From assembly GCA_900769565.1 (NCBI GenBank), contig CAAGHC010000022.1:1-23438 (forward strand): a stretch of 23,438 nucleotides of DNA. Direction: 5' to 3'. Source of the stretch: Clostridia bacterium. GTDB lineage: Bacteria; Bacillota; Clostridia; Christensenellales; Borkfalkiaceae. How positions within the stretch are numbered: position 1 is the stretch's first letter; each line of letters opens with the position of its first letter. The translations under genes were made by a program, and so were the position numbers. Shown piece after piece: positions 1 through 7,707 of the stretch. The notes beneath the pieces are model-generated. The model was not told where the DNA came from. It saw only the letters and a program-made list of their open reading frames with translations, and ran no database searches.

Positions 1-71
1 AAATTAAAGTTGGTATGTTTGGCGTAGGTGCACGTGGTCGCAGTCTGCTCTGTTTCACTACGCAGGGCTAG
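1..71 (+). pseudogene. 5' fragment of a Gfo/Idh/MocA oxidoreductase gene
   Basis: Bases 1-46 match 4216-4261, the start of the intact Gfo/Idh gene, at 45 of 46 positions (G at 17 against A at 4232). Read in that frame they encode the same dinucleotide-binding N-terminus (KVGMFGVGARGRSL). Homology then stops abruptly, the frame runs through seven unrelated codons and ends at a TAG at 69-71. The start codon would lie just before the window. This is therefore a truncated copy or recombination scar, not a working gene. It could also reflect a misassembly at a repeat, which cannot be excluded from sequence alone. Confidence 0.7.
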
Positions 72-100
72 TCCGTCAAAGCAAGAAGGTCAAAGTCGCC

Positions 101-121
101 CGAATCCCGTCACCAGCTCCA
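101..121 (+). other. tRNA-Gly-like 3' end (gene remnant)
   Basis: The stretch reads as the distal T-loop, the 3' T-stem strand (CCCGT), an acceptor strand (CACCAGC), a U73 discriminator and encoded CCA. This closely resembles bacterial tRNA-Gly 3' ends. The 5' T-stem strand that should precede it does not pair, and no anticodon arm or 5' acceptor strand is visible upstream, so no complete tRNA is present. A terminator follows directly, as is usual behind tRNA genes. It may be an attachment-site scar or a recombined tRNA gene. Confidence 0.35.
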
Positions 122-127
122 AAAAGG

Positions 128-153
128 AAAAGACATCCAAAAGGGTGTCTTTT
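128..153 (+). terminator. Rho-independent terminator
   Basis: An 11-bp hairpin (AAAAGACATCC / GGGTGTCTTTT, one T-G pair) with an AAAA loop ends in a U-run. It would terminate whatever enters from the left, presumably the gene whose tRNA-like 3' end lies just upstream. Confidence 0.75.
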
Positions 154-320
154 CTGCGTAATGGATAGCATTACGAGATGTGAATATTTTAATCTTTGTA
201 ACTAAAATTATATTTTCAGTTAAATTTTATCATTAAGAAAATAACAAGTCAATATGAGATTTAATTTAAAAATTGAAAAAAGGTTCTAGTCACTTCCATT
301 TAAAGTTGATAATTGATAAA
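154..320. other. AT-rich gene-free stretch with a short palindrome
   Basis: No coding sequence is apparent. The only clear structure is a perfect 7-bp inverted repeat, CGTAATG-gatag-CATTACG, at 157-175, just after the terminator. The rest is AT-rich without an obvious promoter or terminator for the flanking XRE gene. Confidence 0.5.
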
Positions 321-644
321 TTAGAATTTGTCTTCTAATCCTCTTGCAAAGGTTAACAAAAATTTTCGCTTTTGTTCAGGTTGTTTACGATATATCTGTA
401 TAAGCTCCATTTCCGTTTCTTTTAATCCATGCCCTATGATTACCGTTCCTATTTCACTTTCGCGACCGATTAAGTAATCTATAGAACATTCAAACAAGTC
501 TGCAAGCTTTATCAAAATTGTAGGAGTAGGATTCGTAATTTCGTTCTCATAATTAGCATAGCCTTGGCGTGTAATATTGAGATATTTCGCTACGTCAGCT
601 TGCGTTAGCGCGCGCTCTTTTCTTAACTGCTTTAATCTAATCAT
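321..644 (-). CDS. XRE-family HTH transcriptional repressor
   Basis: This 107-aa protein has an N-terminal Cro/C1-type helix-turn-helix at about residues 3-60 (RLKQLRKERALTQADVAKYL, then ITRQGYANYENE, then ADLFECSIDYLIG). A short helical tail of about 45 residues may serve for dimerisation. The start is fixed by an AGGAGG ribosome binding site about 7 bases upstream of the ATG. It is transcribed away from the membrane-protein gene at 770, and the 125-bp gap holds three identical-type palindromes placed over the membrane gene's promoter. Repression of that neighbour, and probably autoregulation, is the natural inference. No ligand-binding or protease domain is present, so the inducing signal is unknown. 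Confidence 0.88.
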   Translation of the reverse strand: MIRLKQLRKERALTQADVAKYLNITRQGYANYENEITNPTPTILIKLADLFECSIDYLIGRESEIGTVIIGHGLKETEMELIQIYRKQPEQKRKFLLTFARGLEDKF

Positions 645-668
645 AATTTATCCTCCTATTTTAATTAT

Positions 669-744
669 GCAATAAAACATTGCCAAACACTTGACACGCA
701 ATGATATATTGCATATAATTTAATAAAATGCAATAAATCATTGC
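669..744. promoter_or_regulatory. Three GCAAT-N5-ATTGC operator palindromes
   Basis: Perfect 15-bp inverted repeats lie at 669-683, 698-712 and 730-744. All have GCAAT and ATTGC arms with a 5-nt AT-rich centre. Their centres are 29 and 32 bp apart, close to three helical turns. The middle one sits between the -35 and -10 boxes of the promoter at 691-719, and the third lies just past the transcription start. Their position beside an XRE gene makes them its likely binding sites; binding itself is inferred. Confidence 0.85.
691..719 (+). promoter_or_regulatory. Consensus sigma-70/A promoter of the membrane-protein gene
   Basis: TTGACA (691-696) and TATAAT (714-719) are separated by exactly 17 bp, a full match to the consensus. 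Such a strong promoter covered by operators suggests a gene kept tightly off and expressed strongly on derepression. Confidence 0.85.
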
Positions 745-769
745 TATAAAGTATTTTAGGAGGCGTTAC

Positions 770-2197
770 ATGGATAACGAATTTAACAATCAAATTAAAC
801 AAGATGGAACTAAAAACTCATTTTTTGAAGAAAAAAAGTGTAAATTATCAAGCAAATCGTATAAAATTTCAAGCATAACACCAACTATATTGTTTGCTAT
901 TTATGCAGTTTTAATGTTAGTTTTTTTAGCTTTATTACCTGTTGTAAAAATAAAAGCGTTTGATTTGAATGAGAATTATGGAAGTATTTTAACCGGCGCA
1001 AAATTTGAAGAAATTCCAAAATTAAACTTTTTGTCAGTTGTTGTGCTAATTTTTTCTGTAATTATATTTATCGTATCAATTATTCTTTTGTTAAACAGAT
1101 TAAGTTCGTTAAAATATAATAAATTTTTCGGTAAACCACTTTATAAATTTTTAGAAATAATATCAATTTTACTTGTTTTAGTTAACGGTATACTTTCAGT
1201 TAGAATAATAGATTTAATCAAACGTGCAGATGAAGGGATAAAAATTATTCGAGTTGCATCTTATCCTATTTTAACTATCGTAGTATCAATTATTTGTTTA
1301 TTAGCAGTTGTTGTAGCAGTTATTTTTAACAAGTCGTATGAAAAACAACATCCAGAAATTTTACAACAATGGGTAGAAGAGCGCGAAAATATTAAAGCAG
1401 AGGCAAGAAACAAGAAGTCTGCGAGTGCAAAGGCTGCAAGTTATGCAAAAAAAAGATTGACTAAATTTTTACTTTTTCCTATTCCGTTACTCATTATAAT
1501 ATTCGTAACGGGTGTTATAAACGTTAACGGTATAGTAGACAGATTTAAAGTGGATAATTTCAATGCTAGTGAATTGAAGCAAATAGTAGTGGAAGATTCT
1601 GGTAATTTTGAGGTGGGTAAATCAACTATAGAACTTAAATTAGGGGAATCTTACGTGCCCTTGGGTGGTTCAGCAGACAAATACAGTGCAGTTTATTATT
1701 CGGATAACTACATTGAATTTCTCGGAAAAGTAGAGAGAAATCAAAAATATAGCATTTTAGCAATTGAACAAGGCGATTATCGTATTTCTAACTTGCTTAA
1801 ACAAGCAAAAAATTTAGAATTAGAGCAAGAAACTTTAGTGTATGGACAAGCGCAAATTACATATAACGACAGCGGTTGTATAAAAGAAGTAGTTTATAAC
1901 AACGTGGTTGTAAATGGATTTACGTCTATAGCAAAAAAACTTGACGAAGTAAAGATATATGACGTATCAGAAATTTATGCAAATCAAGGACAAACTGAAC
2001 GTAAGATTGAAAAGATTGCATATTTAGCAACTTATAAAGACGGTAGTTTCATTTATGGCACATGCGATAACGTTTCGGTTGTATTACAAGATGGTACGGT
2101 TGGTAAGGTGTACGAGGGAAGTTACGTTGGGAAAACGATTAAGTGGCAAGACGAGTTTGGTGAATATGAAGTAGTAGCACCGTCTATTGCCAAATAA
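770..2197 (+). CDS. Five-TM membrane protein of unknown function, XRE-controlled
   Basis: The protein has 475 aa. A charged N-terminus (1-36) precedes hydrophobic segments at about 37-59, 87-108, 125-146 and 164-186. A Lys/Glu/Ala-rich, probably helical cytoplasmic linker follows (about 190-230), then a fifth segment at 232-252 and a soluble C-terminal domain of about 220 residues. By topology that domain is probably outside the membrane. It is rich in short beta-like stretches and charged residues, without cysteine pairs or a catalytic motif I recognise. The ATG follows an AGGAGG site at 758-763. The gene stands alone between its operator-covered promoter and a terminator at 2246. I do not recognise the family; a stress-induced or host-interaction membrane protein is possible but unsupported. 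Confidence 0.85.
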   Translation: MDNEFNNQIKQDGTKNSFFEEKKCKLSSKSYKISSITPTILFAIYAVLMLVFLALLPVVKIKAFDLNENYGSILTGAKFEEIPKLNFLSVVVLIFSVIIFIVSIILLLNRLSSLKYNKFFGKPLYKFLEIISILLVLVNGILSVRIIDLIKRADEGIKIIRVASYPILTIVVSIICLLAVVVAVIFNKSYEKQHPEILQQWVEERENIKAEARNKKSASAKAASYAKKRLTKFLLFPIPLLIIIFVTGVINVNGIVDRFKVDNFNASELKQIVVEDSGNFEVGKSTIELKLGESYVPLGGSADKYSAVYYSDNYIEFLGKVERNQKYSILAIEQGDYRISNLLKQAKNLELEQETLVYGQAQITYNDSGCIKEVVYNNVVVNGFTSIAKKLDEVKIYDVSEIYANQGQTERKIEKIAYLATYKDGSFIYGTCDNVSVVLQDGTVGKVYEGSYVGKTIKWQDEFGEYEVVAPSIAK

Positions 2198-2240
2198 AGC
2201 AAATGGTTAAAGTAGATTTTTCTTTAAGACTGTTATAATT

Positions 2241-2287
2241 AAAAAGCACGTTGTATTTTACATTTCGTAAATGCAACGTGTTTTTTT
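2241..2287. terminator. Bidirectional terminator
   Basis: A roughly 12-bp stem (CACGTTGTATTT / AAATGCAACGTG, one G-T pair) is flanked by an A-run on the left and seven Ts on the right. It can end both the membrane-protein transcript and the converging AraC gene. Confidence 0.85.
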
Positions 2288-2336
2288 GTCAGCGATATAA
2301 ACTACGGGTTAGTTTTTTATAATACCCAAAGTTAAA

Positions 2337-3140
2337 TTAATTTTTATTTATTACTTGGCGTTCTATATATTCGCTGGGGGAAATACCTACGCATTTTTTA
2401 AATACGTTTGAAAAATATAGGGGGTCGGAAAACCCCGAAAGATACGCCACGTTTTTAACAGAGTCAATGCCATGGTCGAATAGGCTAGTTGCAAATTTAA
2501 GCCGTACAGAGCGCAAGTATTCAGAATAAGTAACTTTTGATTTTTGCTTAAAAATATGCGAAAGATACTTTGGGTTATACGATAATTCTTTTGCGATAGC
2601 AGAAATGCTCAAGGCAGGGTCTTTAAAATTTTCTTCGGTAATTTGTATTATCTCACTAATCAAAGCGTTTTCAGTGGACTTGTCGTACGATAATCTAGCA
2701 AAACTGTATAAAAGGACGCTTTCTGCCGTAAGTTCAATCGTTTTGTCCGAAGAACGAAAAAGGCTTTCTTGCCAAAGTGGAATTACACCGTCAAAACCTA
2801 TGTAGGTACGTGAAAAGGGGGTTACGTCAAACTTGCGAAAAAGTTCGTTTGCACGAGCGCCGTCAAAGTCTATATACATATAGGCAACGTTTTCGCCCTT
2901 TTGTAAAACTATCGTTTCTTCTTTAAAACAGAAAATGAACGCACCTTTAGTAAAAGGAACGGTAGCGCCGTTAATTAAGAAGACCCCATTTCCTTCCGTG
3001 CACAGAATTAATCTGTTTTTGTCTAGTAAGCGACTTTTTTTCATTGCGTTAGGGTTGGTTTCTCTAACAAAGCAAGAAATAGTTAGTGAATTTCCTTCTA
3101 TTATCGACATGGGGAATCTACATATATTCTTATTTTTCAT
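2337..3140 (-). CDS. AraC-family transcriptional regulator
   Basis: The protein has 267 aa: an N-terminal cupin-like ligand-binding region (about 1-150) and two C-terminal HTH motifs (about 165-262), including the family signature GFSDPLYFSNVFKKCVGISPSEY. I place the start at 3140 because a GGGAG ribosome binding site precedes that ATG; the longer open frame to 3263 would run through this gene's own promoter. It diverges from the DMT transporter and Gfo/Idh genes, which it probably activates in response to a sugar or its metabolite. The effector is unknown. Confidence 0.9.
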   Translation of the reverse strand: MKNKNICRFPMSIIEGNSLTISCFVRETNPNAMKKSRLLDKNRLILCTEGNGVFLINGATVPFTKGAFIFCFKEETIVLQKGENVAYMYIDFDGARANELFRKFDVTPFSRTYIGFDGVIPLWQESLFRSSDKTIELTAESVLLYSFARLSYDKSTENALISEIIQITEENFKDPALSISAIAKELSYNPKYLSHIFKQKSKVTYSEYLRSVRLKFATSLFDHGIDSVKNVAYLSGFSDPLYFSNVFKKCVGISPSEYIERQVINKN

Positions 3141-3170
3141 TCTTTTCTCCCTACTAGGTTTTGCTTTAAA

Positions 3171-3199
3171 ATTATAGCATAAATTATCGGTTATAACAA
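3171..3199 (-). promoter_or_regulatory. Promoter of the AraC gene at 2337-3140
   Basis: On the minus strand, TTGTTA (3199-3194) and TATAAT (3176-3171) are separated by 17 bp, followed by a short leader with the ribosome binding site. Confidence 0.65.
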
Positions 3200-3251
3200 C
3201 GTAAATTTTGCTAAATCTAACTTTTTTCCATGAGATAATGCGTTTAGTCCA

Positions 3252-3280
3252 TTGCATTTTCATTCGAATTATTTTATAAT
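3252..3280 (+). promoter_or_regulatory. Candidate promoter of the DMT transporter gene
   Basis: A perfect TATAAT lies at 3275-3280, 29 bp before the ATG. At 17 bp spacing the -35 position reads TTGCAT, a weak match that would suit an activator-dependent promoter. About 50 bp separate it from the divergent AraC promoter. Confidence 0.5.
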
Positions 3281-3308
3281 CAACATAAAGTATAAGGAAA
3301 ATTTTTTA

Positions 3309-4172
3309 ATGTACGCTTTAGTATTTATATCCGTGGCAATGTTTGGTGGGTGTTTTGCGCTCAACGACGTATATCGCAAACGACGTGGTAGTAGTTTTAA
3401 AATAAGCATGGAATCGGCTTTTATAGGTGCGCTTGCCGGGCTTTTTTTACTGTTAATAATAAATCAGTTTAAGTTTGAATTTACTACTTTTACGCTTATT
3501 ATAAGCGTGATAACGGCAATCAACTCTATACTACTTACCTACTTTTCGTTTAAGGCGTTAAATTACATAAATCTTTCGCTGTTTTCGGTGTTTATGATGC
3601 TAGGTGGAATGGTGCTACCGTTTTTTCAAGGCATTATATTTTATAACGAAAGTATAACGGTTGCAAAAATCGTTTGCGTAGCATTTATTTGTTTGGCGCT
3701 TGCTTTTACAGTTAATCGTAATAGCAACGGCAAAAACTATCTTTATTACGTTGGCGTGTTCGTTCTTAACGGCATGTCTGGTGTTCTTTCAAAATTGTTT
3801 AACGAATTGCAGTTTGAAAAAACTAGTGTGGCGGGGTATTCGTTTTGGATATCCGTTTGTACGGTAGTTTTATCGGGTATATTATGGATAGCATTAATTA
3901 AAAAACAAGAAGAAAACGAGCCTAAATATAATTTAACCGATTGTGCAATAAGCCTAACTAACGGTGGGCTAAACAGAATAGCAAACTTTTTACTAGTGCT
4001 TGCTTTAACTACGCTTGACTCGTCCGTGCAATATCCTTTGGTTACGGGTGGGGTGATGATAGTTTCAACGCTGATAAGTTTTTTAAGCAAACAAAAGCCG
4101 AGTAAAAAAGAGATTATTTCAGTAACGCTAGCCTTTTTAGGCACGTTGGCATTGTTCGTTATACCCATTTAA
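3309..4172 (+). CDS. DMT-superfamily (EamA-like) transporter
   Basis: This 288-aa protein is almost entirely hydrophobic, with about ten predicted transmembrane helices in two similar halves, as expected for EamA-type drug/metabolite transporters. The N-terminal helix begins immediately, and the basic loop YRKRRGSS after the first helix fits a cytoplasmic position. The chosen ATG at 3309 has an AAGGA site about 10 bases upstream; an in-frame ATG at 3252 lacks one and lies in the promoter. The gene is 36 bp before the Gfo/Idh gene and probably shares its transcript, suggesting movement of the reductase's substrate or product. The substrate cannot be told from sequence. Confidence 0.87.
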   Translation: MYALVFISVAMFGGCFALNDVYRKRRGSSFKISMESAFIGALAGLFLLLIINQFKFEFTTFTLIISVITAINSILLTYFSFKALNYINLSLFSVFMMLGGMVLPFFQGIIFYNESITVAKIVCVAFICLALAFTVNRNSNGKNYLYYVGVFVLNGMSGVLSKLFNELQFEKTSVAGYSFWISVCTVVLSGILWIALIKKQEENEPKYNLTDCAISLTNGGLNRIANFLLVLALTTLDSSVQYPLVTGGVMIVSTLISFLSKQKPSKKEIISVTLAFLGTLALFVIPI

Positions 4173-4208
4173 AACTTATAATAAAAAACTATAAAAGGAA
4201 GTATAAAG

Positions 4209-5408
4209 ATGAAGAAAATTAAAGTTGGTATATTTGGCGTAGGTGCACGTGGTCGCAGTCTTATTGAGCCGATAATGATGTTAAATTGCGATATAGTTGC
4301 TATTTGCGAAAGCAAGGAAAGACAGGGCGAGATAGATAAAGCGCTTGAAATGTGTGGAAAAAACGTTGCTGTTTATCATGATTTCGACGAGTTTTTAAAC
4401 CATGGTTTTGACGCCGTAATTTTAGCAAATTATTTTCATGAGCATACCCCGTACGCAATCCGTTGTTTTGAAAAGGGCGTGCACGTATATAGCGAATGTA
4501 TTGCAAACTCGACTATGGCGGAAGGGGTAGCGCTTATCCGTGCTTTTGAAAAGAGTAAGTCTATTTATATGCTTGCGGAAAATTATCCACAAATGCTATT
4601 TAACCTTGAAATTCAAAGAGTGGTAAAAGGTGGAACGCTCGGTAAAATTTTATATGCTGAAGGTGAATATAATCACCCCGTATCACCAAGTGATACGAAG
4701 TTTAGACAAACTTACGTGTATTTCGATAATCATTGGCGTAACTTTACACCAGGCACGTATTACGTTACGCACTCTTTAGGACCTTTAATGCGTGCAACGG
4801 GTGCAACGCCTAAAAAGGTTTCTGTCTTTGAATGTTTAGCACAATATGACGAGCAGGCAAAGGCTGATTTAGGTAATAGACCTACGGCGATTATAACTAC
4901 GCAAAACGACGACGGCTCGATATTTAGATTTACGGGTTGTTCTAAATTCGGTGGACAGCACAATGCGTACAGAGTTTGTGGAACTAGGGGTCAGATTGAA
5001 AATATGCGTAGCGATATAGCGGAAATTTTACTTCGTTATAATTCTTGGAACGTTCCCGAGGGCATGGAAACAATAAACCGTTATATTCCCGAATGGACGG
5101 ATAAGGATAAAGATTTGATTGAAAAAAGTGGGCATGGTGGTAGCGACTTCGTTACCTTGCGAATGTTTTTTAACTGTGTTAGAGAAGGCAAGCAACCCGA
5201 ACGTCCCTTTGACGTATATTCTGCTGTAAGTATGTCGTCGGTGGCGATTTTAGGGCATCGCTCAATGCTTAACGGGGGACAGCCCATTGAAATTCCCGAC
5301 TTTACCAAAGAAGAGCAGAGAGAAAAATATGAAAACGACAACTTGACGCCTTACTATGGCGCAGACGGTAGTAAGCCTACGGTCCCTGTTACTTCTAAAA
5401 TTGATTAA
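4209..5408 (+). CDS. Gfo/Idh/MocA-family oxidoreductase
   Basis: The protein has 399 aa: an N-terminal Rossmann fold (about 1-125) with the GVGARG dinucleotide loop at residues 10-15, and a C-terminal substrate domain with a conserved His (YVTHSLGP, H188). Members oxidise or reduce sugars, inositols or glycosides with NAD(P), sometimes by a redox-assisted glycosidase mechanism. The usual EKP motif is altered to SECIA around residues 95-99, so its Lys is missing while the Glu (E96) stays. The gene follows the DMT transporter by 36 bp with an AAAAGGA ribosome binding site and ends in a strong terminator. A truncated copy of its first 46 bases begins the window. The substrate is unknown. Confidence 0.9.
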   Translation: MKKIKVGIFGVGARGRSLIEPIMMLNCDIVAICESKERQGEIDKALEMCGKNVAVYHDFDEFLNHGFDAVILANYFHEHTPYAIRCFEKGVHVYSECIANSTMAEGVALIRAFEKSKSIYMLAENYPQMLFNLEIQRVVKGGTLGKILYAEGEYNHPVSPSDTKFRQTYVYFDNHWRNFTPGTYYVTHSLGPLMRATGATPKKVSVFECLAQYDEQAKADLGNRPTAIITTQNDDGSIFRFTGCSKFGGQHNAYRVCGTRGQIENMRSDIAEILLRYNSWNVPEGMETINRYIPEWTDKDKDLIEKSGHGGSDFVTLRMFFNCVREGKQPERPFDVYSAVSMSSVAILGHRSMLNGGQPIEIPDFTKEEQREKYENDNLTPYYGADGSKPTVPVTSKID

Positions 5409-5420
5409 TAGTTTTAATTA

Positions 5421-5465
5421 AAACGTAACCCCCCCTTGCTTACGGTAGCAAGGGGGGTTACGTTT
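5421..5465. terminator. Strong bidirectional terminator
   Basis: A long GC-rich stem (AAACGTAACC... paired with ...GGTTACGTTT, about 18 bp with one bulged C) and a short TACGGT loop lie between convergent genes. It can stop the Gfo/Idh transcript and, on the other strand, the operon ending with the aldo-keto reductase. Confidence 0.9.
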
Positions 5466-5474
5466 GTTTAATTT

Positions 5475-6488
5475 TTAATAGTTGGATAAAATCTCGTCGA
5501 TTTTTTTAAGTTCTTGTTCGGAAAGTTCTCTATTATTGAGAGCCTTTACGTTTTCAACAATTTGTTCGGGTTTTGATGCGCCTATAAGCACGGAAGTAAC
5601 TGCAGGGTTTCTCAAAGCCCACACTAGCGATAACTGTGCGAGCGTTTGTCCACGTTGTTCGGCAAGTTCGTTTAATGCACGTACGGTTTTCATTAACCTT
5701 TGGTCAATATCAACTGCACGCAAAAACCTTGGGTCGTGAACTGCTCGTGAGTCGGCAGGTATACCGTTTAGATAACGACCTGAAAGTCTACCACCGGCAA
5801 GCGGGGCAAAGGCCATTATTCCAACCCCTTCTTCTTTAAGTAAGTCGGTAAGCCCACACTCTATATCTCGTTCAAACATATTATATTTGGGTTGGTCGAT
5901 AAGAACGTGCATTCCCATATTCTTCATGCAGTCAATCGCACGCTTTGCTTGGCTCGGGTTGTAATTTGAAATTCCTGCGTAAAGCGCTCTACCACTTTTT
6001 ACTATGTCGTAGAGAGCGTTCATAGTTTCTTCTATCGGCGTTTCATCATCTGGTCTATGATGATAGAATATATCCACGTAATCTAAATTCATTCTCTTTA
6101 AGGATTGGTCAATGCTAGCGAAAAGATATTTTCTAGACCCGTGATTACCGTAAGGACCTTTCCACATATCGTAGCCCGCTTTAGTAGATATAACAAGTTC
6201 GTCACGGAAAGGTTTCCAGTCACGCTCGACGTGTATGCCGAAGTTTCTTTCAGCCTCACCGTAGGGTGGACCGTAATTGTTGGCAAGGTCAAAGTGGGTT
6301 ATGCCGTTATCGAAAGCCGTGCGCAAAACCTTTTGTTGGTCGCCAAGTGGGGTTATATTGCCAAAGTTGTGCCAAAGCCCTAAAGAAATTGCGGGAAGTT
6401 TAAGACCACTTTTTCCGCACCTATTATAAACCATTTTATCGTAACGGCTTTCGCTTGGCGTATATGGAACGTATTGAGTATAACTCAT
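5475..6488 (-). CDS. Aldo-keto reductase, YghZ / L-glyceraldehyde-3-phosphate reductase type
   Basis: This 337-aa NADPH-dependent reductase has a full AKR barrel. The catalytic tetrad is visible as D67 and Y72 (HFDLANNYG), K103 (ISTKAG) and H144 (YHHRPD). The C-terminal cofactor motif (VLIGASKPEQIVENV) is typical of the YghZ/Kv-beta branch, which reduces L-glyceraldehyde 3-phosphate, methylglyoxal and similar short aldehydes. It is the last gene of the minus-strand operon, 14 bp after the M24 gene, with an AAGGT ribosome binding site. In this setting it may act on an aldehyde or keto-sugar produced by the upstream hydrolases; that role is inferred. Confidence 0.92.
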   Translation of the reverse strand: MSYTQYVPYTPSESRYDKMVYNRCGKSGLKLPAISLGLWHNFGNITPLGDQQKVLRTAFDNGITHFDLANNYGPPYGEAERNFGIHVERDWKPFRDELVISTKAGYDMWKGPYGNHGSRKYLFASIDQSLKRMNLDYVDIFYHHRPDDETPIEETMNALYDIVKSGRALYAGISNYNPSQAKRAIDCMKNMGMHVLIDQPKYNMFERDIECGLTDLLKEEGVGIMAFAPLAGGRLSGRYLNGIPADSRAVHDPRFLRAVDIDQRLMKTVRALNELAEQRGQTLAQLSLVWALRNPAVTSVLIGASKPEQIVENVKALNNRELSEQELKKIDEILSNY

Positions 6489-6502
6489 TTTAATACCTTA
6501 AA

Positions 6503-7696
6503 CTATTTGAAAATTTTGGGGATAGCCTTATCGTTGTAAGTTGTCATACGTTTAGCACCGTCTTTGCCGATAAGATAGCAGTCTTCAATACGGAACGAAC
6601 CCCATTCCATTCCCTTAAAGTAAGCGTCGATACAAATAGCCATGTTTTCCTTAATTACACGCTTATTAGCAACGGTAAAGGTGGGCGCTTCGCATTCTAA
6701 CATACCGGTACTGTGTAAACTGCCGTAAGGACAGTAGTCGATATATCCGTATTTGGTGAGATATTCGGTATAAGCGTTCAATACCACGTCGCAAGGCGTG
6801 TCAACGTTCATTTTTGCAGACGCATAGTTGAGTGCGTCGTAAGCGCACATAACGGCGTCTTTAATTTTTTGTGGAATAGGTCCTAAAACCAACGGAGAGC
6901 AGATAATACCGTTGTAACCTTCGTAACTTACGCCGGCTGCAAGATTTAAAATTTCGCTTTCTTGAATTTGGCGAAGAGTATTTCTGCACATACTGATATA
7001 CGAATTTTTAGTGCCCGTAGCAACCATAGGTGCAAACGATTGAACGTAACTTTCTGCGCCTAGTTTCATCATTTCGGCTTCGAACATACCTTCTATGCGA
7101 CGTTCGGTCATGCCTACTTCGATTTGGGGAACTACCGTTTCAAACATTTTAGAAACCATTTCCCAGTTGGTCTTTAAGATTTCAACTTCGCCTGCGCTCT
7201 TAATAATTCTTTGTTCGTAGTGAACGTCGTCAAAGTCGATAATTTCAGCGTTAGGGAATACCTTTCTTAACTTGTCCATAATAATAGACGGGAAGATAAG
7301 TCTACCGATAAAGCCGATTTTTTTAGCGTCGCCGTGTTCTGATTTTACTTGTTTGAATAGTTCGGCAAAATCAAGTTGACCTTCGGTATCGTATTCAAAA
7401 CCACTAACTTCACCTATTTCGGGTAAAATTGCAATTCTGCTACCTTCTAGAGCGTTTTGAACCAAGCAGTAGTCGTAAGATGCTTGACCACTACAAACGA
7501 TAACTTGACCGTCTTTAGGGATAACGATTGCCGAACTTTCGTTTACCGGTGCGAAACCACAGTAGTAACGAACGATACCGATTTCAAGTAGGTTGGAAAA
7601 ACCAACAAGGAAATCTACGTCTTTTTCAGCCATTTTTACACGAAGAGCGTTAATTCTAGTTGTGTATTCATTTGCGTTTAATTTGGGATAATTCAT
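6503..7696 (-). CDS. Degenerate M24 (creatinase/prolidase-fold) protein
   Basis: The protein has 397 aa, with a creatinase-type N-terminal domain (about 1-160) and a pita-bread M24 domain (165-390). Of the five canonical metal ligands, the two Asp are gone: the LDxG position reads LAAG near 252-255 and the sD position reads NG near 262-263. The His (H328, in SLHSTG) and the last Glu (E371, in RIED) remain, and the first Glu is Asp (D357). Normal Xaa-Pro dipeptidase activity is therefore unlikely. Creatinase shows that this fold can hydrolyse C-N bonds without metal, but its catalytic His is not obvious here either. It lies between the PTE-like and AKR genes in the operon. A second such protein is encoded at 12993. 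Confidence 0.87.
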   Translation of the reverse strand: MNYPKLNANEYTTRINALRVKMAEKDVDFLVGFSNLLEIGIVRYYCGFAPVNESSAIVIPKDGQVIVCSGQASYDYCLVQNALEGSRIAILPEIGEVSGFEYDTEGQLDFAELFKQVKSEHGDAKKIGFIGRLIFPSIIMDKLRKVFPNAEIIDFDDVHYEQRIIKSAGEVEILKTNWEMVSKMFETVVPQIEVGMTERRIEGMFEAEMMKLGAESYVQSFAPMVATGTKNSYISMCRNTLRQIQESEILNLAAGVSYEGYNGIICSPLVLGPIPQKIKDAVMCAYDALNYASAKMNVDTPCDVVLNAYTEYLTKYGYIDYCPYGSLHSTGMLECEAPTFTVANKRVIKENMAICIDAYFKGMEWGSFRIEDCYLIGKDGAKRMTTYNDKAIPKIFK

Positions 7697-7707
7697 ATTT
7701 TTTCTCC

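Noticed and set aside
2605..3177. Two plus-strand frames opposite the first AraC gene
   Set aside because: They are antisense shadows; the minus-strand protein has clear AraC signatures.
3746..4168. 140-codon minus-strand frame
   Set aside because: It is antisense to the DMT transporter, whose hydrophobic pattern and ribosome binding site are clear.
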